This document shows positions 34,814-44,370 of a stretch of 64,000 nucleotides of DNA, one piece after another. Within the stretch, counting starts at the first letter, position 1. Every line of letters starts with the position of its first letter. The notes beneath the pieces are model-generated. The model was not told where the DNA came from, searched no databases, and saw only the letters and a list, made by a program, of their open reading frames with translations. The stretch is from Cyanobacteria bacterium FACHB-471 (lineage in GTDB: Bacteria > Cyanobacteriota > Cyanobacteriia > Elainellales > Elainellaceae): NCBI GenBank assembly GCA_014695345.1, contig JACJOC010000058.1, forward strand, positions 124,001-188,000. The letters are read 5' to 3'. The translations under genes were made by a program, and so were the position numbers.

Positions 34814-37323
34814 CTTGCACCTCCACTGGCAATGCGGTTGATATAAAGTTGAGAAATGCCGTATAGCATCAGCGCAGCTACTACGATGCCAGTGGGCAGA
34901 AGAAACCAGTTGTCTTGCAAGAAGCGAGTGGCCCGACCCAGCAGGTTAGTTTGCTCGATTCGCCGCTGGTTGGTCTGCTGAAGAAACTCCAAGTTATAGC
35001 CTGTCGCATCGTAGGGAGAAGGATTCGGTTGATTAGCTGCCACTAGCACCGTGTCTCCCTGGAATTGGAAGAACAGCGGATCATTGGCAAACATTTCCTG
35101 TACCCGATCCAAGCCCTGGTTTGACTGGGCGGTGAGAGCCAATAAGATACGCTCAGCATTCCAGGGAGAAATCACGGACTTGATTACGCCTTCCTCATCA
35201 GATAAAGTTTGCAACTGGTTATTGTTGCGCTGACGAGAAAAGAATTCGCCTAACTTCAGCCCCCCAGAATTTGCCGCAAAGGCTTCGGGAATGGGGAAGC
35301 GATCGCGGATGCCAATTCCCACCAGGTTCTTTTGCTCTCGTACCTCTGCTGGAACGCTGTTTGCCTGATAAACGTTTAGCTTCACCGAGTCAGCGCGGCT
35401 GACTCGTCCCAGGCGTTCGCTCAGCTTCAGCAGCGTCATCACTTCGTAATCGTTGGGTGCGTCGGGCAGCACGACTGCCGTGCTGGAGAGATCTTGAGGT
35501 GCAGCGAGCGGAAAGCCCGTTTGCAACAGCCGCAGGTCGGGCAACTGCACCGCATTCTGCCGATTCAGGTCAAAGCTAGTATCACCATGAACGGTACCCC
35601 AAAGCTGCTGATCCTGACTTTGACCACATTCCTCCGTGACCCGTGGCCGCAGAACAAACAACACTTCAATTTGAGAGTTGGGCTGAATCAGGCTCTCTGG
35701 CAAATTCACATTGAGAGATTCGCGTCCCCCTTCTTCTGAAGCGAGTCGCTTGCCACCAACCGTCACGCCATCAATCCGAACTTCGATCGCTGAAGTGCGA
35801 GGATTGACCTGAGGACTGTAGCTGTAGCGCAGCGTCATCGTGTTGCCGCGCATAAACTGGTCATCAGGCAACGCCCAAAAGTTAAACCGAATCGGTGGCG
35901 CATTAGAGCCATGCACAGTCGTGTCTTTGAACGGTTCGCCATCCGTACCGCGCAAACTGCTAAGGGTAAAGGTGTCTTCGGTGGGCAGGTAGCGATCCCA
36001 CTGACGCGGAGGGGGAGATGAAACTTCGTCGATATTAGTAACGATTAGCGCCTGACCTGAGCCTAGCGGCTGTCCGTCAGACTGCACAAGAAACTGTACG
36101 GCTTTGGCAACCCCGGCAGCATCGTTGCCTGTAGCCACTAAAACTGGAACGCCGTTATCTTCCAGCGTGGTCATCATCAGCACACCTACATCCCCCGGCA
36201 GGGTGCTGCGGTTGCCGTCTAAAAGCTGGTTGCCCTGAAACTGGAAGGGCAGCGATAGGTTTTTGAGCACAGGCTGTTCGGTGGGAGTGCCGATGAGAAT
36301 CAGGCGATCGCCCCCCTGCACCTGATCCAAATCTGTCACCATACGCGTGTCAACTGGGCGAAAGTCGGCATAGCGACCAGCAGAAGCCTGAAACCGAGCG
36401 GCAGAGGTAAGCCAGGATTCACTTAGTTCTTTAGGACGCAGGTAAACCAGGCGATCGCGATCGAGTCCTAAATCGTCAATAAAAGGATAGGGATAGCGGT
36501 TAAAGTCGAGGGCGACTGCCTGCGGTTCAAACTCAAACAGCAATTTCGAGTCGGGCAGCACCTCCGTCCACAGCATCGGGTCAGTTGGGTCGGTGCATTC
36601 CTCTGAATTCTGTTGCTGAGTGGCGATCGAAATCTCATTCCTGTCCTGCAACAGCGACGTGGGAATGTTAAACAAAACCTGTCCGACCTGAGAGTTGGGT
36701 CGATTCAGCGCAACACTGCCAATGCTCGTATCATTCACCCGCACCGTCATGCTCGACTGGGTGGGCAACAGCGCCGGGGAATGCTGAAACCGAATCAGTG
36801 CCTTAGCTGACTTCACCCCCCAACCCCTCGGACGAGTAAAGCCCAGCCGCGTTTCTGGATAAATTCCTTCTAGCCGCAAGCGATTTCCCACCACCGGACT
36901 GCGGTTAAAGGACAGCATATATTCATAGGTGGTTGCAGGCGTGGCTGGCTCCTCAGGAGATTCTGCTACAGGCGCAGCGGGTGCAGGCTGACGAGCCGCA
37001 GGCGCAGGCGCAGGACGAGGGGAAGTGTTGGAGGGTTGCGATCGCCCTCCACTACTAGCAGGTGGCGCACTCGGCGGGGCAGGGCGAGGACGATAAACCG
37101 GAGCCTGACGCGGCGCTTCGGGCAAGACAAACTCCCGAATTACCTGCTCTTCCTGTTGCTGAATTGGGCGATCGGTCTGAGCTTGAGCCAGAGTGGTTAG
37201 TCCCAACAGAGTACTCAAACAACTCAAACAGAAAAGCAAAATGAGGGAACGCCGCCACAGGCGAAATCGGCTAGAAACGCGGCGAAGTGGAAAGGAGGGA
37301 GGAGAGTGACGAGATGGACGCAT
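34810..37323 (-). CDS. bcsB: Cellulose synthase periplasmic subunit BcsB
   Basis: Periplasmic, membrane-anchored partner that guides the emerging glucan and completes the active synthase with BcsA. The 837 residues start with a signal anchor (about 25-48). A Pro/Ala-rich linker (about 70-130) follows, then alternating carbohydrate-binding and flavodoxin-like modules (GVKSAKALIRFQHSP...; VSRADSVKLNVY...), and a C-terminal membrane helix WFLLPTGIVVAALMLYGISQLY (about 805-826). It sits directly before bcsA with a 4-bp overlap. The linker is unusually long and low-complexity compared with enterobacterial BcsB. Confidence 0.92.
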   Translation of the reverse strand: MRPSRHSPPSFPLRRVSSRFRLWRRSLILLFCLSCLSTLLGLTTLAQAQTDRPIQQQEEQVIREFVLPEAPRQAPVYRPRPAPPSAPPASSGGRSQPSNTSPRPAPAPAARQPAPAAPVAESPEEPATPATTYEYMLSFNRSPVVGNRLRLEGIYPETRLGFTRPRGWGVKSAKALIRFQHSPALLPTQSSMTVRVNDTSIGSVALNRPNSQVGQVLFNIPTSLLQDRNEISIATQQQNSEECTDPTDPMLWTEVLPDSKLLFEFEPQAVALDFNRYPYPFIDDLGLDRDRLVYLRPKELSESWLTSAARFQASAGRYADFRPVDTRMVTDLDQVQGGDRLILIGTPTEQPVLKNLSLPFQFQGNQLLDGNRSTLPGDVGVLMMTTLEDNGVPVLVATGNDAAGVAKAVQFLVQSDGQPLGSGQALIVTNIDEVSSPPPRQWDRYLPTEDTFTLSSLRGTDGEPFKDTTVHGSNAPPIRFNFWALPDDQFMRGNTMTLRYSYSPQVNPRTSAIEVRIDGVTVGGKRLASEEGGRESLNVNLPESLIQPNSQIEVLFVLRPRVTEECGQSQDQQLWGTVHGDTSFDLNRQNAVQLPDLRLLQTGFPLAAPQDLSSTAVVLPDAPNDYEVMTLLKLSERLGRVSRADSVKLNVYQANSVPAEVREQKNLVGIGIRDRFPIPEAFAANSGGLKLGEFFSRQRNNNQLQTLSDEEGVIKSVISPWNAERILLALTAQSNQGLDRVQEMFANDPLFFQFQGDTVLVAANQPNPSPYDATGYNLEFLQQTNQRRIEQTNLLGRATRFLQDNWFLLPTGIVVAALMLYGISQLYINRIASGGAR

Positions 37324-37329
37324 AGGAAG

Positions 37330-37458
37330 TAGGGGTGGGGGTTAGGAGTTAGGAATTAGGGGTTAGAGAGTGTAGGAGGGTTAGAGAGTGGGGAGTGTAG
37401 GGAACTGAGGAGGGTTAGAATCTGCATCCCTAGCCCCTAGCCCCCAGCCACCTAGCCC
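37330..37458. repeat. Degenerate TTAGGGG-like simple repeat
   Basis: About 130 bp between the TPR gene and bcsB consists of drifting GGGTTAGGAGTTAGG / CCCTAGCCCCTAG units, with G-rich then C-rich halves on the plus strand. The same C-rich repeat appears at 20267 and 63644. It interrupts an otherwise tight operon and may form a weak hairpin. Confidence 0.65.
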
Positions 37459-39768
37459 CTAATACCGCTCCCAAGGGGGCTGAAATCCTCGCTGTTGGAG
37501 GAAGCCTTCCTCTAAAAGCTGCATTTGCTGATTCAGGTTTTCGTCTGTAATCCCTTGAGCAAGTTGTTGAACCTGAATTTGTTCGAGCCGCTGGAGCGCT
37601 TCCAGTCGTCTGCCCTGCACAGCGGTTAGGGCAATTAAGGAAGTTTGGGCGACCGGATCGTCAGGGCGGATGCTCAACACCTGGTTGTAAAGCTGGGCGG
37701 CGGAGTCGTACTGCCGCTGCTGGAACCGAATGCCTCCCAAGGCAGAAAGCGCATCGGTGTTGTTGGGTTCCTGGCTGAGAATGGTTTCGTAGGATTCGCT
37801 AGCCAGATCCAGATCGCCTAGCTGTTGCGCCAGTTCTCCCTGAACAAAGTAGGCGCTGAGGTTGGTGCGATCGCGGGCAATCAGTTCTGCGACTCTTGCC
37901 CGTGCCAGAACAGGGTCACGCTGAGCTATCACCTGCGCCAGCCGGAGTTGAATTGGAATGTTATTGGGATCAGCCTCTAGCAGCGTCAGGTAAAGCGCCT
38001 CTCGCTGAGCGTTGGCGGGCAACACGCTGACCAGGTTATACAGTTCTGGTGGTGTGTCGGTAGCGGGACGCTCTTGCAGCCAGCGACTCAGCACCGCCTG
38101 TGCTTCCGCTTCAGAGATCAGCCGTCCCTGATAGGCAAGGCTGGCGCGTCCAAGTTGGAGGGTGAGATTTTGTGGATCGCGCGCGATCAGCTGGTCGTAG
38201 AAAGCGATCGCCTCATTCACTCGTCCCTGCGCTTGCCGAATGCCTGCCAGACCTTGCAGTGCGCCATTCAACACGCCCTCATCTGCCGGATTGCTGGCAA
38301 CGATTGATTCATAGCGCTGTGCGGCCGAATCCAGGTTGCCTTCACGTCGATCGATTTCTGCTAAAAGCAGGTTCGGAGACTGGTCTGCGGAACCGACGGC
38401 TGCACTGTAAGCATTTAGCGCCGTTCTTGCCCCAGCGTAATCATTCCGCTGAATCAAGATTTGGGCGACGCGGAAGTTAAGCAGCGGTTCATTCACACCT
38501 GCCGACAGCAGCGATTGATAAATCGGCAACAGTTCAGGATCGGGGGAATCGATTCTCAGCAGCGATCGCGCAATCACCTGTTGCTGGAAGCGATCGCTGG
38601 GCAGGGGTTGCAATTCTGCCTGAAGTCGCTGCCGTAGATCGGCTCTAGAAATTTGTCCAAGCTGGCTCTGCAACACCAACTGCTGCGTCAGCAACCCCTT
38701 GTCATCAGGGAACTGCGGAGTCAACTGCTGGTAAAGCTGAAGCGCGTATGCCTGTTCACTCGACACGCCGCTCAGCACGTCTGCCGCCTCACGTACCAGA
38801 GCCGGAGAAGCACTGGTCGTGGTGAGAACCTGACGATATAGCAAGGCAGATTCGGTGTAATAGGCAGTGTTGCCGCTGTAGCGCCCCATCACACTGAGGG
38901 CACGAGCTAGCGTCAGACGTGAATCACCCCGCCCGCGCAAGGGATCGATCGCTGCCTCTGCCTCGGTAAACTGCCGATTTGCTGCATACGCCGAAGCCAA
39001 CGCCGCTCGGAGCTGGATCGTATCTCGGTTAATCTGGGGCGACTGCCGCAGTTGCGGTTCCAGCACTTGAATTGCCTCTGCTGGATTGCCTGTTTCCTGA
39101 AGAGCCAACGCATAGGCGATCGCCGCATTCCCAGAAATCGACTGCCCACTAGCTCGGTAGCGGTTAAATAGCTCCAGCCCACGCCGATAATCGCCCGTGT
39201 AGGTGTAAACCTGCGCTGCACCCAGGACGGCATCCGGCGTGGGATTGTTTTGCAGCACAACTTCGTAGTCGGCGATCGCATCGGCAAATCTGCCCTGGTA
39301 GCTATACAGCAGCGCCCGCTGCGCTCTCGCCTGGTTATCGTTTGGGTCAATGGTCAGCAGCGTATTCAGCGCTTCAATGCCCCGGTTTTGCCACTCCGAA
39401 CGATAGCCACCCAGCAAGCCAATGGTATTGAGTGCCAATCGATTGTTGGGGTCGATGGTCAACACTTGCTCGTAGGCTTGAAATGCCTCTGCATCCCGTC
39501 CGGCTCGACGGTAGGCGATCGCCAAACCCAACTGCGCCTCGACCGATTGGGGATTTTGCCGCACCGCCTGCTGAAATGCTGTAATTGCCTGATCGACCAA
39601 TCCCTGACTCAGCAGCGTGTAGGCTCTGCGAATGGCAGAACTCACCGCCTGAGCTTGAGCAGCAGAAGGGGCGATCGCCAGCGCTAACAGCGGGGTCGCA
39701 CTCAGACATGCCAGCAGTAGCAGGCTAACCAGCCGATGACAGGATTTGGATAAAGCAAACTTTTTCAT
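37459..39768 (-). CDS. Periplasmic TPR protein, BcsC N-terminal-like
   Basis: A 769-residue protein with a signal peptide (LVSLLLLACLSATPLLALA..., cleaved after about residue 40) and then some 18-20 TPR helix pairs covering nearly the whole length (YRRAGRDAEAFQAYEQVLTI and so on). It has no C-terminal barrel. In canonical cellulose operons BcsC has an N-terminal periplasmic TPR superhelix joined to an outer-membrane barrel. Here only the TPR half is present, and a separate porin-like gene starts the operon 2 bp upstream. The inferred role is a periplasmic scaffold leading cellulose to the outer membrane. Confidence 0.85.
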   Translation of the reverse strand: MKKFALSKSCHRLVSLLLLACLSATPLLALAIAPSAAQAQAVSSAIRRAYTLLSQGLVDQAITAFQQAVRQNPQSVEAQLGLAIAYRRAGRDAEAFQAYEQVLTIDPNNRLALNTIGLLGGYRSEWQNRGIEALNTLLTIDPNDNQARAQRALLYSYQGRFADAIADYEVVLQNNPTPDAVLGAAQVYTYTGDYRRGLELFNRYRASGQSISGNAAIAYALALQETGNPAEAIQVLEPQLRQSPQINRDTIQLRAALASAYAANRQFTEAEAAIDPLRGRGDSRLTLARALSVMGRYSGNTAYYTESALLYRQVLTTTSASPALVREAADVLSGVSSEQAYALQLYQQLTPQFPDDKGLLTQQLVLQSQLGQISRADLRQRLQAELQPLPSDRFQQQVIARSLLRIDSPDPELLPIYQSLLSAGVNEPLLNFRVAQILIQRNDYAGARTALNAYSAAVGSADQSPNLLLAEIDRREGNLDSAAQRYESIVASNPADEGVLNGALQGLAGIRQAQGRVNEAIAFYDQLIARDPQNLTLQLGRASLAYQGRLISEAEAQAVLSRWLQERPATDTPPELYNLVSVLPANAQREALYLTLLEADPNNIPIQLRLAQVIAQRDPVLARARVAELIARDRTNLSAYFVQGELAQQLGDLDLASESYETILSQEPNNTDALSALGGIRFQQRQYDSAAQLYNQVLSIRPDDPVAQTSLIALTAVQGRRLEALQRLEQIQVQQLAQGITDENLNQQMQLLEEGFLQQRGFQPPWERY

Positions 39769-39770
39769 GG

Positions 39771-41687
39771 CTACAAGCTGCCCCTGGGTGTAACGTCAAA
39801 TTCAGTCCGAATGCGGAATCCAGCGATCGTCTCAGAGAAACCATCGATCTGCTGGAGGGTGAAACCCAGTCGCAGATTAGGCAGCACGCTGAAGTCATAA
39901 AACAGCTCTGCCACATCAGGAATGTCGCGATCAGAACGGCTCCGCAGTGACTCGTTAGACAAACCGCGACCGTAGGCTAGCCCCAGGCGATCGTTTGGCA
40001 TAAACAAGTCCAGAAATGTCACGCCACCGCTGTAGGTATCGCCACTCGCATCCAGGTCACGGTTCTCGTAACGTCCGTAACGAGCAAAAATTCCCATATT
40101 TAGCTCAGGGACAAAGATTTCAGCGTTGACTCCGTAAGACTCCTCGCGGTCAGACTCGCGCAGCCCAAACTCGCCATCGCCCCGGTCAACGTCAAAAATC
40201 TCGTTAAATCCGCTGTCATTCCCAGCATCGCTGCCTGTGGCATAGGTGCCTCGGATAATCGCATTTCCTAACCAGAAGGCAACTTCTCCAGCAAATCCGT
40301 CCAGGTCAAAGTCACCCATGTTACGGGACGATGAAAACACAGCAGCTCTAGCTTCGATGTTGTCGGTCAGACTCCAATTGACGAGTGCCGCAGGGCGAGA
40401 ACCAATGCCCGTCGCGGTCAACGCTGGGTTCGTTTGAAACACCGGGTTAAAGAACTGACTTGCCCCATCTTTGGCAAAACTGTTGCGATCAAAGTAGGAG
40501 GTCAGGTCAAGTTGTCCAATCACAAACCGCAGGTTGGGTACATCTTCCAGCGATGCCGCCAGATACAGTTCGTTGATGCTCAGCCCGCCATCTGGCGAAT
40601 CGGTCAGCGCATCCCCTTCCGTCAAGTCGAGCGTCGCGCCTGCCTGGAGGTTTGGTGTAATCGGATAAACTGCCCGCAGTCGCGCCCGCGCCGAAGATTC
40701 ACTATCCTGAAAAATGTAAACACCTTGCAGGGTAATCGAGGGTGGTGTGAGTGCCGTACTGCGAAGTAAAGAACTTTCTCCTGAAGCCTGTGAGGTGAGC
40801 GATTCACCTGGAGGCGTTAGCTGAGCCGCTTCACTGGCAACGGGTGCAGTCGTTGGAAGCGTAGGGCTAGCAGCGACGCTGGGCAAAACTTGGTTGATTT
40901 GCGCTGCTTCAAAAGCAGAAATTGCAGCCGTATTGCTAGATTGGTCAGGCGTAAAGAGCCTACTTCCTACATCGGTTGTGGCAATGGCGGTTGAGGCAAT
41001 GGTGGTTGGAGTAGCAACAGTTGGGGTAGTGGCAGTTGAGGGAACGGGAGCGATCGCCCCTGGCATAACCGATGTGGGCTCAACCCCCGTCTCTGCTGAT
41101 ACAGGTGGCACCATCCCAGGTGTGGGAACGGGAATGGCGATCGCCGATTCATTTCCCGTCGATTCAGTCGCAGTTTCAGTTGCAGTTTCATTCGCCGATT
41201 CAGGGGACGCTGTAGCACCCGTCATCTGCGCGATTAACTCATCTTCAGTTTGGTAGTCAGATTGAGGATCAGATTGGGAAGGTGTGGGAGATCTCCAGGC
41301 AGGCACCGTGACCGCAGCTATAGGAGCTGGAGCGGGTGGTGCAGTACCTGCTAAATTTGAGTCATTTTCGTCAGCAAATCGGTTTAGCGTCTCGTCTGTC
41401 GGCAGTGCGGCAATGTGAGAATCACTTTCTGCTGATTCGGCTACGCCTTTAGCCTCTGCAATGACCACTGCTGTTTCAGAATCAACCAATGAATCATGAT
41501 CAGTTGCAGAATCAGAGCTTGACTCATCCAGAATTGCATCAGGGATGGGAGCGGCATTTGCTTTTCCTAAAGAAAAAGTTGAACCTGTGAGAAAACCGAA
41601 TTCAAAGCAAACAAAATAGGCACCGGAAAACAATAAAAAGTTGAGGAGGACAGACTTAAAAAGTCCGACTTTCATTGGGGTCTTCAC
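39771..41687 (-). CDS. Outer-membrane porin-like beta-barrel in the cellulose operon
   Basis: 638 residues. It has an N-terminal signal segment (about 8-45) and a long low-complexity Ala/Thr/Ser/Pro/Glu-rich linker (about 45-315). A C-terminal region (about 315-638) is built of alternating hydrophobic and aromatic strands (ITLQGVYIFQDSESSARARL, AVFSSSRNMGDFDLDG, YGVNAEIFVPELNMG...) as in carbohydrate porins. It is first gene of the operon and 2 bp before the TPR gene. I infer that it supplies the outer-membrane pore that BcsC normally carries in one chain. A passive porin is the alternative. Confidence 0.8.
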   Translation of the reverse strand: MKTPMKVGLFKSVLLNFLLFSGAYFVCFEFGFLTGSTFSLGKANAAPIPDAILDESSSDSATDHDSLVDSETAVVIAEAKGVAESAESDSHIAALPTDETLNRFADENDSNLAGTAPPAPAPIAAVTVPAWRSPTPSQSDPQSDYQTEDELIAQMTGATASPESANETATETATESTGNESAIAIPVPTPGMVPPVSAETGVEPTSVMPGAIAPVPSTATTPTVATPTTIASTAIATTDVGSRLFTPDQSSNTAAISAFEAAQINQVLPSVAASPTLPTTAPVASEAAQLTPPGESLTSQASGESSLLRSTALTPPSITLQGVYIFQDSESSARARLRAVYPITPNLQAGATLDLTEGDALTDSPDGGLSINELYLAASLEDVPNLRFVIGQLDLTSYFDRNSFAKDGASQFFNPVFQTNPALTATGIGSRPAALVNWSLTDNIEARAAVFSSSRNMGDFDLDGFAGEVAFWLGNAIIRGTYATGSDAGNDSGFNEIFDVDRGDGEFGLRESDREESYGVNAEIFVPELNMGIFARYGRYENRDLDASGDTYSGGVTFLDLFMPNDRLGLAYGRGLSNESLRSRSDRDIPDVAELFYDFSVLPNLRLGFTLQQIDGFSETIAGFRIRTEFDVTPRGSL

Positions 41688-42010
41688 TCCTAAAGATCGT
41701 GTGAAAACAGACCCACTCAGAGGTAGGCTAGCTGTTTAATCTGCTGTGCAGTTTGATGGTTAAGGCTTAGTCTGTGGCTTACACAGGAAGGTCGAGGCTA
41801 GTGTGGAGATGCGTGGAGATGCTGCCAGTACCCTGTGTGATTTGGCAATTCTGTGCCAAACTTCTGTCTCTCTTGCCAAGGATTAATCTTCCATCAATAC
41901 TTACGCAAATACCCTGTGTAATCCGGTTAATTTTGTGCCAAACTTCGGCTAGTTTGCTGAGGTCTTAATCAGCATTATTTGCTTGCACAAATCTAATCTG
42001 GCGATCGCTT
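41688..42010. promoter_or_regulatory. Divergent promoter region of the cellulose locus
   Basis: It separates the minus-strand cellulose operon from the plus-strand lipoprotein. Two imperfect 36-bp direct repeats (41829-41864 and 41910-41945; TACCCTGTGT...TGTGCCAAACTTC) lie 81 bp apart. The first also contains the inverted repeat TTGGCA-N6-TGCCAA. This is a candidate operator; no regulator can be assigned. Confidence 0.5.
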
Positions 42011-42790
42011 ATGTTCCTGAATCAAACTAATCCTACAATTTCCCACCAAATTCAAGCTGTTTTGAGGATTCAACAGCGAATTGTGTGTTTAACCGTAGTG
42101 CTGCTAGCAGTACTTCTAACGACTGGATGTGCTCAACCCATCAGTCGGTTTAGCCGATCATCTGAACCGGCCGCCCCACAGCTAGAGGTTGAGCGGATAG
42201 ACCCATTTGGGCAACCGGGAGGATACAGGGTAACAGGCAGCACAAATCTACCTGACCAGACACAAATCACAATTTCTGCGATTCGCTATCTGCAAACCTC
42301 AGGTCAATTGATCGCTAATTCTGGCTCCTCTTACTCGGTGTTAGCCCGACAATTTGCGCCTGTTGAACAGGGAAGCTGGGAAGCCAACCTTACACTCTGG
42401 CAAGTCGCCCCAAACGGCAAGTTTCAAGAGGTTTGGCAGCTAGATCAGGGCAATTTAGGAGTGCAGGTTCAGCCCGACCCAAACGTGACTTTCTTAGTGA
42501 CGCTTGATCCGACAAATCAACCTGCAACCTTACAAGACCAGTTAGAGAGCCAGGGTGAAACTTTGACAGGGAGTTTAGTGCAATTCAATGCAGATGGAGA
42601 GCTATATCTTCAGGCGAGCAAGACCCTAATTGTTGCGTTGCCCACTGGTGGTACAACTCCTCCAGTCAGTCAGACAGATGATGAAGCGAATTCAACGTCA
42701 TCGAGCTTAGAAGCCACTAGTGCCAGTCCACCAGCACTTAGCCCAACTCAAACAGATGCTCCGATCTCATCCGACGCTTTTCTACGTTAA
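42011..42790 (+). CDS. Hypothetical lipoprotein
   Basis: A 259-residue protein with a long N-terminal signal and a lipobox LLTTGC (Cys about 40), so it should be a lipoprotein of the inner or outer membrane. The mature part is beta-rich (YRVTGSTNLPDQTQITISAI...) up to about 215, then a Ser/Thr/Pro tail. No known domain recognised. It is divergent from the cellulose operon and may share its control; a link to cellulose export is inference only. Confidence 0.75.
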   Translation: MFLNQTNPTISHQIQAVLRIQQRIVCLTVVLLAVLLTTGCAQPISRFSRSSEPAAPQLEVERIDPFGQPGGYRVTGSTNLPDQTQITISAIRYLQTSGQLIANSGSSYSVLARQFAPVEQGSWEANLTLWQVAPNGKFQEVWQLDQGNLGVQVQPDPNVTFLVTLDPTNQPATLQDQLESQGETLTGSLVQFNADGELYLQASKTLIVALPTGGTTPPVSQTDDEANSTSSSLEATSASPPALSPTQTDAPISSDAFLR

Positions 42791-42933
42791 CTCCATCACC
42801 ACCACGCGGGCACCTTGCCCGCTAATTGTCATTTATCACTTATCACTTGTTACTTGTTAGAAACCAGTAGCCGATGACAAATGACTAACAGGCGAAGCAT
42901 CTAAACAGTTGCTTCGCCCGACCATTATTAACA

Positions 42934-43695
42934 CTAAGCAGCTCCAGATTTGTAAGACACCGTAACAGGTGAAAGTGAGTTAGCTGGAATTGCGCCAACC
43001 GTTTGCAGCTCTTCGATTTGAGCCATTACTTGCTTGAGGTGGTCAATCAACTCATTCACCTGTTTTGGCTCTGCGGCATGAGTAGACTGAGGCACAGAGG
43101 CAACCCCTTGCTTCATAGCGGACGTGGGCTGAGCATAGTGAGTAAAAGTGGGTGCCGCAGAATGAGATGCCGCTTTGGAGGCTTGAGCATTTGCGTCAAA
43201 CCTGCCAGAAGCGATCGCCGTTTCTAAAGGCTCAGTCGGATCATCATCTTCCACCGTCCGAACTGGATGCCCTGAAGGAGCAGAAGCAACGGGTTGAGCA
43301 TTACCCTCTTCTACTTCATCTTGCAGAAAATACTGTAGCCCAGCAGCGTTTAAGCGCTTTTCAGAAAACTGGAGGGCTTCGATTTGAGCCTCTTTTTCCT
43401 GCAAATCACGCTGTAGAGAGGAAACCTGATCTTCGACTTCAGAAGACTTGCGCGAAGACTGGCTCCAACCCAATGCTGAGATGGTAGCAACACCCATTCC
43501 AAGACTCATCACCGTTGCAATGCCTAGGTAAGGAGCAGCCAAATCTTTGACTTCACCGGAGAACACGGGTTCGTCCTCAAGGTGAATATCCACTGGTTCG
43601 GAACCTAGTACGACCAATGGCAAAGTAGCGGCGGCAAAAACTGCACCTGACAGCATTACGGCTGGTAGCACGAAGCGTTGGAGTGGTGTAGTCAT
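42934..43695 (-). CDS. Hypothetical membrane protein with coiled coil
   Basis: 253 residues. Two N-terminal membrane helices (about 8-30 and 54-78), a coiled coil (about 82-115, SSLQRDLQEKEAQIEALQF), a disordered Ser/Ala/Pro-rich region, and a second short coil near the end (VNELIDHLKQVMAQIEELQ). No family recognised. It lies between the cellulose locus and the cellulase gene but on the opposite strand to the latter. Confidence 0.65.
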   Translation of the reverse strand: MTTPLQRFVLPAVMLSGAVFAAATLPLVVLGSEPVDIHLEDEPVFSGEVKDLAAPYLGIATVMSLGMGVATISALGWSQSSRKSSEVEDQVSSLQRDLQEKEAQIEALQFSEKRLNAAGLQYFLQDEVEEGNAQPVASAPSGHPVRTVEDDDPTEPLETAIASGRFDANAQASKAASHSAAPTFTHYAQPTSAMKQGVASVPQSTHAAEPKQVNELIDHLKQVMAQIEELQTVGAIPANSLSPVTVSYKSGAA

Positions 43696-44370
43696 AATCT
43701 AATTCCTACTAAACAGAGGGGGGAATCGTTTTTCAATTTGGCGGCAGCGATACTCGATTGAAGTATTACTGCGGAACAACAGAATTACTGAAGTTTTGTT
43801 GCCTTTCCATCCAAGTTAAACGTAATCTCCGTAAACAACCGTATAGACCTAGTAAAGTCCGACGCAGTCCTGTAAAGTCAAAATGAACTTTCCTAACAAT
43901 AAGATTGCGATCGCTGAAACCTATTTCACAAACTTTTTTCTCTTCCAAAAAACTTTTCACATTCAGTTAAAGGAACAGTAAAATCAGCCTTCTAGCAGCC
44001 ATTTCAGAGTGTTTTAGTACGCTTAAGTACTTAGCCTTAAATACCTTTCAAAAGAGAAATATCCAGCTTCAGAAATTTAGCTATTTCGGTACAATTACTG
44101 TTAAAGCCGTGCCTATCTGTATCACCCTTCAAATGCAGCAACTCGGAATCTAGCAATCCTGCTTATATGTCTGAGATGTAGAGGTCTAAGATATAGAGGA
44201 AGTGGCACTTTTTGGGCGATCGCCCGTCTTGCTACATAAACTTGCAGAACCTACATTTGCCAAGTTCAACAAAACTCGCTTAATAAGATAGATAGCTTCA
44301 TTCGCGCTTACTTTTGGGTGCAGCTCCAGATCGATCGACCCATTCCTAAAAGATAAGAGCAGCACTCGCC
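43696..44370. other. Intergenic, 675 bp
   Basis: No convincing gene. Around 43847-43880 two CCTAGTAAAGTC / CCTGTAAAGTC sequences lie about 22 bp apart. These may be binding sites for the coiled-coil protein gene or the cellulase, otherwise unassigned. Confidence 0.4.

Noticed and set aside
40894-41256. 120-codon plus-strand ORF in the barrel gene
   Set aside because: It is the antisense shadow of the low-complexity Ala/Thr/Ser linker of the porin-like protein.
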